The translations under genes were made by a program, and so were the position numbers. From the IMG/VR virus record IMGVR_UViG_3300032278_001050, positions 1 to 22,897 of that record: a stretch of DNA of 22,897 nucleotides; one strand, 5' to 3'. The notes beneath the pieces were generated by a model. It worked only from the letters and a program-made list of their open reading frames with translations, did no database searches and had not been told where the DNA came from. Position 1 is the stretch's first letter, and each line of letters starts with the position of its first letter. This DNA is from a virus. Shown one piece after another: positions 17,701 through 22,897 of the stretch.

Positions 17701-19667
17701 AGATTCCTAAAGTCAAGAACCTCATTCCGCATCCACTTCTTACCCTCAACCCATGCTTCTCCAAACTTCCCTATCCGGGGGAGGAACACGGCCTCAGGGT
17801 CAACCTTCCCCAAGTTCGTTGCCAGCGCGCTGTAACCCTCCCGGCTGCTAAGGAAATCCCAGTAGCCCTGCTCATGGGATAGCGTCGGGAACGTCCTACT
17901 TTGGAAATTGATTATCTCCCCATCGGCCAGAACAGTCTGTACCCCGTCGTTGACAAAGACCTCATCGCCTGCCGCCATTGGGTTGCTTGGATCACCCTTG
18001 ATTCGTACCTCACCCAGCAACTCGCCTTCCTCGTCAAGCACCCTCCACATGCCGTTCTGGTCAATATGTCGGGCATCCACGGTAAGGCTCATCCTGCGCC
18101 TGAGGTTGTGCCAGTTGATCAGGTCACCCATAATCGGTCCCAACGCAGGTAGATCCCGTGCTAGTTGACCAGTGGGGCTGGCACCATCCCCAAACTTTTC
18201 AGCGATGGCCTTAGTTAAATCACCGTCCGGGTTCTCCCTCCTGAACGCAACAGCAAACGCATCTATTTCATCATGCTGCCTGAATGCGTCGTTAACCCGG
18301 TCGATGAATCGGTTCATCGCCCTGTGCTGGGAACGGATATTAAAGTTTGTAGCGGCCAGATACTTGGCTCCTGCCCCGATCAGTTTCTTGCCACCACCAA
18401 TCGGGATATTACCTTGGGTAAGGGAGCCTGTTTCTGGGACGTTCCCCGCCCCGTGCACCCATTCCTTAACCTCACCAAGGGCATCGTCGTACTGACCGGT
18501 GTTAGGATTCCAGATCCTTATTGGTGCGAACAGGCCAGTTCCAGCATCTTCTGCTCGCAGGGCCATAGAGATCCGCCGAGAAAAGTCAATAGCATTACCT
18601 GTCATACCGGCTCGTAGGCCAACCTTCGCGTGTTTGGCTATCTTAAAGAGTGCGCCACCAGCCCACGTTGTAGGATCCAACAGGATCTCAGTAGCGAGCG
18701 CACCGGTCATCCCAACGGCCTTGCCGTAAATGCTGTCCGGGGCAACATCCCACGGTGAAACTGAATTGAATGCACGCTGGGATGCGTCGAACAGAGTCAA
18801 CTTGCCTGATTCAAGTATCTCTAATGCCTGAACGTTGCTGGCTTCATCTAACGTTGACTGCCAGTTGCGCCAGTGATTTTCGACATCTTCAGGTGCTACG
18901 CCACGAGCCTGTGCTTCCTTCAGCATCAGGTCATATACACCCTGCTGCCCACCCTCTAAATAAGCCCGCAATAGGCGTGTCTGATAGCGGCCAACAATCC
19001 GTTCGGCCCTCTTAACGGTCCCAGAATAGTAGGAGTTCTCTTCGTACTTTGCGTTATTCCATGCTTCTCGCCAATCACGAGGATCAGCAAACGACGCTGC
19101 ACCCTTTTCAGCGAGGTAGGCACCAGAACGTCCTAAGCGTGTGGCAAGTCGGGATGGCCTCATTACCCCGTGTTCCCACAGACCACTAGCAGCCTTACCT
19201 GCGAAGAAGCCCACAGCCCGGATAGGGGCCATGCCTATCCCTATGGCTTTACCCATATGCTCTTCAGGTAGTAGCGGTATGTCCCATGTAAGGATCCGTT
19301 TCCACAACGCTTTCTGATCCTCGTTGGGGGGTTCGTAACCTCCACTAACGAGAATCTGCTGGGTCGCATTCGGCAGCCTGTTGAACTCGGCGGTCTGCAC
19401 CTGATCCGGCATCGCCTCAAATGTATGCCGCATCTGGTTGAACTCGCCTTGATTGTAGGCACGCAGAAAGTTGTCCAGCATGTCGCCGTCTGACGATCCA
19501 CTGGCTGCCAACGCGATGAGGCTTTCAGGGGAAGTCTCTAGGAACCGACCGGCTCCTGCCTGCATAAGCAACTGCATCCTGCGGCCATTCCATTCATCAT
19601 TAAATGATGACGGTGACGCGGTACCGATACTGTGGTTGACCCGCCGCAGCCCAGATCGCTCGGCCAT
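11790..19667 (-). CDS. Giant virion protein (2625 residues)
   Basis: This gene fills a third of the window. The product is largely helical, with Gly/Ala-rich amphipathic stretches near residues 135-160 (KAIGIGMAPIRAVGFFAGKA) and 315-340, including LLDPTTWAGG with D331. Another landmark is TWRPAVLLRMGYVFRNGGEE starting near 995. A C-terminal part has VPFWFAEDNFLRR at 2073-2085, then KHNPLMFRN. 'WRPAVLLR' and 'PF..F..N...R......P' segments recur in giant proteins of actinophage-like genomes encoded after the portal (recalled). No polymerase, nuclease, protease or toxin motif was found by eye; the T7-type RNA polymerase signatures expected of an N4-like virion polymerase are not apparent. Size and place suggest an internal or ejected protein. 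It overlaps the upstream gene as TAATG with almost no ribosome site. Confidence 0.75.
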   Translation of the reverse strand: MAERSGLRRVNHSIGTASPSSFNDEWNGRRMQLLMQAGAGRFLETSPESLIALAASGSSDGDMLDNFLRAYNQGEFNQMRHTFEAMPDQVQTAEFNRLPNATQQILVSGGYEPPNEDQKALWKRILTWDIPLLPEEHMGKAIGIGMAPIRAVGFFAGKAASGLWEHGVMRPSRLATRLGRSGAYLAEKGAASFADPRDWREAWNNAKYEENSYYSGTVKRAERIVGRYQTRLLRAYLEGGQQGVYDLMLKEAQARGVAPEDVENHWRNWQSTLDEASNVQALEILESGKLTLFDASQRAFNSVSPWDVAPDSIYGKAVGMTGALATEILLDPTTWAGGALFKIAKHAKVGLRAGMTGNAIDFSRRISMALRAEDAGTGLFAPIRIWNPNTGQYDDALGEVKEWVHGAGNVPETGSLTQGNIPIGGGKKLIGAGAKYLAATNFNIRSQHRAMNRFIDRVNDAFRQHDEIDAFAVAFRRENPDGDLTKAIAEKFGDGASPTGQLARDLPALGPIMGDLINWHNLRRRMSLTVDARHIDQNGMWRVLDEEGELLGEVRIKGDPSNPMAAGDEVFVNDGVQTVLADGEIINFQSRTFPTLSHEQGYWDFLSSREGYSALATNLGKVDPEAVFLPRIGKFGEAWVEGKKWMRNEVLDFRNLDVGIRADMARLTATYLAKQTNFVHRHILKDIESGAITLSDDIDGATLRNLMDDSSSQNAKRLGYGEADLAKIDEARDIYEKDAALIILEDGEMDDLLKWYQGNGFEIIDGELQIKASSALPFSGMRKARENYWKGQIHRAGGANAELDWWTRTGMIAETTAATLMYYPARFAEKLTTYVPKAAHLDVVNPKTAIAEFQGLVDMGIMVDMPRTQIDNYLRAYTMGNDAERWLITTEFYLDFLGRSGALMHGGQDVTKFVERFIRHGAHRYGNITDDMVGLHGLNVRRAIVPGQEYTAQLAKGNIIPNYRELGAVARYMAFYRKIGWGLHLPAVDAFLARTWRPAVLLRMGYVFRNGGEELFTWWLREGPKSYTAQKLAKVTADLHPTFDEFGRKILVKGSDLADADRLPLLYKPFSRLWRSFNEIAGVGDFAITAKALREAVQQNPTRWKHVLDDAQRQALFLDTRAAVELRTGRTVLGRTSKRMFEFANAQANRLSLTARDALGAMPGMPTRQALAGRLLRRVDKNHEARVSAVASSLTIPTLLDQQMKDVLGTFDNYLNFSKNTMDEVLRRGNSVDSMDRLVKMSLLATDTELQWVSNEPGSEIDSVYKAQAVTQRLAMHSDDVFARAYLRELINHVTPVQREKLRPIAERLTLASVAAGSPEDARRARALLQDMSPEQVVLQLARDHPVELDELKRAFDIAVPGAEYDELGNLIVTDLPFEAGWPDAVDDFIDAMPAEQQDIWRDLLNPTIAGQEVGADVNIVAFLLGDSDVLRLTDDWDEAVRRGREAYINRVMTADGQQILRTVHRANIGFGALGGKISEPLPPGATRMFVPMIPVEFREPLFNMLAQGRNRPAFDHFVDLLTVKMRDMGLSEVEALKAARMLQPSLGPGNSNMTAASVVAMANLWDEVGEGYFPIVVGSVNDKVALAISQTLEEVLNTRLPGSYQFVGKGHRVGSGRIGTIDVNSEELFNAPGLAAGSRPDELDITVIRNGASSTTSQKELATALGGEWMNTFYGMGTDGPRAARDFGPRGLRDEHVIGISGGHLLAPRPDGLTPVPMVDGQPMTYTTRIYKHPKTGQHVVLRAGDERPEEWFFDYELVDEQITAGNDMRSAAEELAALASIELNDLIGTGSRRDYQEVFHPWIREVLSPHEVSNVRVNTMANMGRWWQKAPENILAFVPVTEEGGRIGEKISKAWTTILRNWFDGVVNPMIGGMVREPLFQHYLTVAKGQMIGVRRVYHRPLVEVRVEGGALIEAPFNHRLKKRLHLGYFDDDHQYVIDELEGFIEYDWPLAQADPEAPVSRLASAIEIDSPHATIEAITDIIAEGDVPADVKRVLETVADLMREPIVQNLEVVREAERLQKEFFSWAKHRKIMNDAHRDVSAQRAMTLTSAYIDDHRIRSQFQQMVGTVVPFWFAEDNFLRRIGRSLKHNPLMFRNLHLTMNAGVYSGIVQEDQFGEKKLVIPGSEVGVHAMLSIADKTPIVNSVFGGDLGSVARPGMGIAMNIHVIPGYDLESIGRMGFGPLLAAPINFASGRDPEIRKIFEHNLVGGRFPGVSKLDTGVGSKAARASEAMWSSVVPALVARTISLAGIDGPNGEARNKAKIDVLKFMAMNGSIPTEQEIASHSNPALFEEAFLEDVDMMARQYQLLQAMTWFFGPATGSLADLTLHENWEWNQEFHDLLEMGLPYEEAYPQWIQLVEARTGEKFDPVEHSPFRTSPYTKIPFAVLETTQDANRWLVDNDAFARDFTMSSSFFMPRKFDVDDDEYVAEAKQRQINMGLRKMDTPEEFLSELYFNISNPIYHKHRTTYLTQKNAMRARNMDTTSLDERWDLWYQAFQLQHPVFVHQITIGTARIKRDQTISEFRLLIESPELVPEGLHREEILTTMATIVGLVDALDALQGQDGARGKRDAIRYKYKRIMEEFVRNKPWLNELYYSVFLPIVGESWIAKQQAGLLDIDMGLI

Positions 19668-20044
19668 TAGAGGCTCAGTTGTGCAGCGGCTTCAAGAAGA
19701 GCCGGGTCACCTGTGGCCTGACCCCAATCACGCAGCAAGACAGCCGCTTCCTGATTCGGCGTGGGAGCCTGACGAGGGATGCCTTGCTGGATGCCCCTTC
19801 CCGGCGCTGTCAACGGTGTGATCTGTGGGGTATACGCCTGCGCCTCTGCCAACGGGAGTGGACCCTGCTGGGCAGGCGGCTGCATCGGTGGAGCAGCGAC
19901 CTGTGGTGGTGCAGCAATCTCGCCTGCCTGCTTCTGGGGCAGCGGGATAGCCTGCTGGGCCTCTAGGCTGTCGCTGACCTCGCCATACGCTGCACCGGCC
20001 TCCAAGCCGGGGGTCTGCGGTGGCTGTTTGCGTGCCCTTACCAT
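19667..20044 (-). CDS. Small Pro/Gln/Ala-rich protein after the portal
   Basis: A 125-residue protein has a basic start (MVRARKQPPQTPG), a long disordered Pro/Gln/Ala region (residues about 30-100) and a short predicted helix at the end (EAAVLLRDWGQATGDPALLE). No family is recognised with certainty, but short Pro-rich proteins with one C-terminal helix often sit between portal and the next large structural gene in related phages. A peptide adaptor to the portal or giant protein, or a small head protein, is possible. It begins with GGGAG upstream and a TGATG overlap with the portal, and ends in a TAATG overlap with the giant gene, so all three are probably made in fixed proportion. Confidence 0.65.
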   Translation of the reverse strand: MVRARKQPPQTPGLEAGAAYGEVSDSLEAQQAIPLPQKQAGEIAAPPQVAAPPMQPPAQQGPLPLAEAQAYTPQITPLTAPGRGIQQGIPRQAPTPNQEAAVLLRDWGQATGDPALLEAAAQLSL

Positions 20045-21864
20045 CAGCCAACTCCCTGACCCAACGCAGCAACCAACTGCTGTGCCGCCTCAGGAGAGAA
20101 CTCGCCGCCACCGGGGGGACCGGCCCCCTGTGGTCCCATACCTTGTGGTCCTGCTGCCAAACCCATTGCCTGCTCCGGCGCCATAGCCATCCCTTCTTCG
20201 GGCTGAGGGGCTACCGCAGCCTGCTCCTTCCGTATCTCTTCATCGGCCTTTTCGATGGCCTCAAAGATATCCAGACCCTTCTTGCGGTGCTTCTCAATCT
20301 TAGAGACATACACCACAGGCAACTGACCCGACAAAGCCTGCTGCTGGATGGCTGCCAGAACCGCCTCCTCCAACTGCTCTTCATCGACCCGTCGCGCCTC
20401 CATCTCAGCATCTTCAATAAACGGATGCTTGGCCCTGAACGTATGAAGGCTGATGCCCTTCATGGATAGCAACTGCCCCAACTGGATTGTAGTCCCCTGT
20501 ATGTCCGCACCGGGGATGGAATGCGAAACCACATTATTGAATGTCTCAAAGTGGTCATTCGGTACGAAGTCAACCTGTCCGAAATCACCGGCATACCCGG
20601 TAAACATGGAGAACTTCTTGCTACCCCAGTAACCCTTGTAGGTGGCGAACAGGCATTCGTTCAGGTGTGGGAGGTGCCCCTCCATAATCTCCTGCATCTC
20701 CTGAATGCGCGGGTCAAGCGCCGCGCCCATGAGCGCATCAATGCCTCTACCAGTCCGAAGAGCGCCATATGACTCTCCGCCGATCTGCGGGACCGTGCCA
20801 GTAGAGATCCTTGCATTGCGCTCCAATCGATCAATAGCGATATTGGTGGACGGGTCAGGTGACGACCGGAGTTCACCGATTTGTTCAGCGTCAAGCAGAA
20901 CGTTTACTTGTCCCTCGCGTCCGTCTTTCCACTCGCCACCGACAATCATCGGCACCTGACCCGACCGCCCGATGATATACCTGTCAGGGAAGATCGCCTT
21001 CTCCTGCGCCATGATTTCCAAAGCCATCATCTTTGACATCAAATCAACAATGCCGATGACATTGGAGATAGAAGAAGCAATCCTGTCTAGTGTCACCCGT
21101 CCGGGTGTGATAACGCACGGCATCCCGGCCTTGTTGCGGACACGGGTCAGTTCCATCGTTGTCGTAGCCCGTGGCTCCGTATACGAATGTCGGCTGTACC
21201 GTGGCCCCATGATGCCGATGACGATGTGTTCGGAGTCCACCCATTCGGCTACATCCCACAACTCCTGACGGGCGTTCTCATCTCCCGTTACAGGCCCACC
21301 GTTTTCTTGACGGCACTGTGGGTAATGGCTACGCAACCAGCCGCCCGACTTGCCATAGATGAATCCAACATTGGCCGGAGGCTCCACATCTTCGTACGCC
21401 TTCGGCTCTGGGAACACACCGATAGGGTCACGAACCTGAATGCGAGGTAGCCCCTTATCGAAATCGGGTGTCACCACAAGACAGGCGGTGGCATACCCGG
21501 CTAGGTGCCTGTATGCCCGACGGATCTTGATCTTGTATTTAGAGTCATACCATGTAGCAGCGAGCGCCTTCCGTCGGATATCAGCGTACTCGCGCGACCG
21601 GATCCCCCTTTCTTTAGAAGGATCGATAGCAGGACAACCGATAAACGGAGTAACAGACGCAGCCCGCTGGGCCACAGCGTCGATGTTCTCCGCTATCAAA
21701 GCAGGCGTCAGAGGAGGAAGAACTGGCTCTTCCTCCATTGACGGGAGTGGTATTACATAATCGCCGTTATATCGCTCCTTGACATCCTGCATACGGGCGA
21801 TGAGGGGGGACTGTGCGTCCTGTCGAAGTCGAATAATCGACACGATCTCATCGAACGTATACAT
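20044..21864 (-). CDS. Portal protein
   Basis: A 606-residue protein with the features of a tailed-phage portal, the dodecameric ring at the head vertex through which DNA is packaged and ejected. It has a helical N-terminus (DEIVSIIRLRQDAQSPLIAR), an ENIDAVAQRAASVTPFIG segment, a basic helix before the wing (KYKIKIRRAYRHLAGYATACLVV), a long central helix region and a DALMGAALDPRIQEMQEIMEG stretch. It ends in a disordered Met/Gln/Gly/Pro tail of about 50 residues. The ATG at 21864 is preferred to a GTG at 21900 because it forms TGATG with the terminase stop and has AGGTG upstream. The position directly after the terminase fits. Confidence 0.88.
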   Translation of the reverse strand: MYTFDEIVSIIRLRQDAQSPLIARMQDVKERYNGDYVIPLPSMEEEPVLPPLTPALIAENIDAVAQRAASVTPFIGCPAIDPSKERGIRSREYADIRRKALAATWYDSKYKIKIRRAYRHLAGYATACLVVTPDFDKGLPRIQVRDPIGVFPEPKAYEDVEPPANVGFIYGKSGGWLRSHYPQCRQENGGPVTGDENARQELWDVAEWVDSEHIVIGIMGPRYSRHSYTEPRATTTMELTRVRNKAGMPCVITPGRVTLDRIASSISNVIGIVDLMSKMMALEIMAQEKAIFPDRYIIGRSGQVPMIVGGEWKDGREGQVNVLLDAEQIGELRSSPDPSTNIAIDRLERNARISTGTVPQIGGESYGALRTGRGIDALMGAALDPRIQEMQEIMEGHLPHLNECLFATYKGYWGSKKFSMFTGYAGDFGQVDFVPNDHFETFNNVVSHSIPGADIQGTTIQLGQLLSMKGISLHTFRAKHPFIEDAEMEARRVDEEQLEEAVLAAIQQQALSGQLPVVYVSKIEKHRKKGLDIFEAIEKADEEIRKEQAAVAPQPEEGMAMAPEQAMGLAAGPQGMGPQGAGPPGGGEFSPEAAQQLVAALGQGVG

Positions 21865-22897
21865 CAAAACACCTGTCTGACGGGCACACTTGATCCCCAC
21901 GGTAGTCCACCAAAGTTAAACTGTGAAGTGTCCAGATCAAACGACTGCTTGCGTTGCCGCCAAAGGATCCAAATAAACCACAATGCCATAACCTGATCCT
22001 GCCGGAGTTTCGTTCCGCGCTTCAGCGGACGCCACGCCTTCAACTGACGGATCAACTGGTCCGCTTGGTGCCGTGTCGCAGGATCCTCCGCATACGGAAT
22101 GTCAATCTCGCCGCGCATAAACGACAACGCCATCGACGGAACACCAATCGTTTCATCATACTTGTTCATCCCGGTGAGATGTTCCCTGACCCTGAAACCG
22201 TACCGCTTGGTCATCTCAATCAGGCGCTCATCACGAGATAGCCCCTTCTGGAACACCATCGCTTCGATGATGACATCCGACACGCTGCTGCCATTCCTGC
22301 CACATTGGAGTACGGCATCCTCCACGATGCCAAGGATCTGTTCGTTACGGGTCAGCCCTACGTCTTCCCGAACGAAAAGTATTTTAAGTTTTCCTTCGTG
22401 CGGTGTAGCAGCAATAACACAATTGTTAGAGCCGAGAGCGGGATCAACGCCAATATATACAGAGCAGTTTTTAGGGGGTTCATGGTTCACCGACCTCAAC
22501 GGGTTCAGACACTTCTGAATGGAATCATCACTGAAGGTAGCCGCAGCAGAAGAACTGGGTTCCTGCATGTAGTTACGGGACCACGCCTCCTCACCCACCT
22601 TCCTACGGATACGGTCCAGTGATTCCAGCGTGAAGAAGTCCGGCCACAACGGTTCCGGTTCGCCCTTGTCATCAGTCACAATCGCCGGGAACTTGATAAC
22701 CCTGAGGATGTCTGAGTCGATCTGCTCCATCACCCGCTCATAGAAGTCGTCCTCACCGACACGGGTACCATTGATGCTGGTCCGGCCCTGCTCACCGGGG
22801 CGGGTCAACCAGTCCTGCCGGAAAATCTCAAACATCTGTTCGGTCAGGTTGAGAGACACCCTTGACTGAATGTCATCAATATGTAGGTGATCGGTTC
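21864..22897 (-). CDS. terL: Large terminase subunit, C-terminal nuclease part (partial)
   Basis: The frame is open to the right edge, so the N-terminal ATPase lies outside. A GTG at 22859 is internal; codons before it read DHLHIDDIQSR, and SLNLTEQMFEIFRQDWLTR continues the terminase pattern. Numbering from that GTG, residues 1-60 are the end of the ATPase/linker region (INGTRVGEDDFY). Residues about 132-300 form the RNase H-fold nuclease with candidate metal ligands D139 (YIGVDPALG), E199 (VIIEAMVFQKG) and D288 (RQDQVMALWF). The terminase cuts concatemeric DNA and drives it into the procapsid through the portal encoded next. Its stop overlaps the portal start by 1 bp. Confidence 0.95.
   Translation of the reverse strand, partial: TDHLHIDDIQSRVSLNLTEQMFEIFRQDWLTRPGEQGRTSINGTRVGEDDFYERVMEQIDSDILRVIKFPAIVTDDKGEPEPLWPDFFTLESLDRIRRKVGEEAWSRNYMQEPSSSAAATFSDDSIQKCLNPLRSVNHEPPKNCSVYIGVDPALGSNNCVIAATPHEGKLKILFVREDVGLTRNEQILGIVEDAVLQCGRNGSSVSDVIIEAMVFQKGLSRDERLIEMTKRYGFRVREHLTGMNKYDETIGVPSMALSFMRGEIDIPYAEDPATRHQADQLIRQLKAWRPLKRGTKLRQDQVMALWFIWILWRQRKQSFDLDTSQFNFGGLPWGSSVPVRQVF

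Noticed and set aside
11790-19667. N4-like virion RNA polymerase
   Set aside because: The size fits, but no T7-type polymerase signatures (DxxGR, or RxxxKxxxMTxxYG) were found reading the protein by eye.
21865-21900. Longer portal start at a GTG (21900)
   Set aside because: The ATG at 21864 forms TGATG with the terminase stop and has AGGTG upstream, matching the operon pattern; the extra 12 residues lie in the terminase C-terminus.
22857-22859. GTG at 22859 as the start of the terminase gene
   Set aside because: The frame stays open to the window edge with terminase-like sequence, and the ATPase domain is missing, so this is an internal codon of a partial gene.

Overview
The window is one contiguous piece of a tailed-phage (Caudoviricetes) genome. 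It covers most of a packaging, virion and lysis operon, read entirely from the minus strand, so transcription runs from high to low coordinates. The host is probably an actinobacterium. The holin resembles the short two-helix holins common in actinophages. One virion protein carries a Thr/Pro linker of the TTTVPPTTTTTT type, a style I associate with Acidimicrobiia and related aquatic actinobacteria. The portal and scaffold also look actinophage-like. The host assignment is inference from memory; no host gene, tRNA or attachment site is present.

Layout in transcription order. (1) Packaging: the C-terminal nuclease half of the large terminase enters from the right edge (22897-21864), followed by the portal (21864-20044). 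(2) A 125-residue Pro/Gln-rich protein (20044-19667). (3) About 18 kb of large virion genes: 2625 residues (19667-11790), 750 residues (11793-9541), a Pro/Thr-rich 293 residues (9544-8663), 1269 residues with an HEMGH metalloprotease signature (8666-4857), 612 residues with an N-terminal lysozyme-like domain (4860-3022) and 448 residues (3022-1676). (4) Small genes: a 34-residue Lys-rich protein, a two-helix holin, a membrane-anchored coiled-coil protein and a 58-residue membrane protein (1683-698). (5) The only real intergenic gap (about 186 nt), with a near-consensus sigma70-type promoter (TTGCCA, 17 bp, TATAAT), two perfect hairpins and a strong ribosome site. (6) A probable capsid scaffold gene (511-44) and the first codons of a zinc-ribbon (FmdB-like) gene at the left edge. 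The major capsid gene is not in the window and presumably lies just beyond it.

Every junction from terminase to the 58-residue membrane protein overlaps by 1 to 11 bp (TGATG, TAATG, ATGA and similar), so more than 20 kb looks like one translationally coupled transcript. The scaffold unit is separated from it by its own promoter. The unusual architecture is the insertion of about 18 kb of giant genes and the lysis genes between portal and scaffold, which are usually close together. No tape-measure, tail-tube or sheath gene is visible. The large proteins look like an ejected or internal-virion set: peptidoglycan cleavage (612 residues), a possible proteolytic 'polyvalent-protein'-like component (1269 residues), and a giant 2625-residue protein of unknown mechanism. 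No credible plus-strand gene, tRNA, CRISPR array or insertion sequence was seen.
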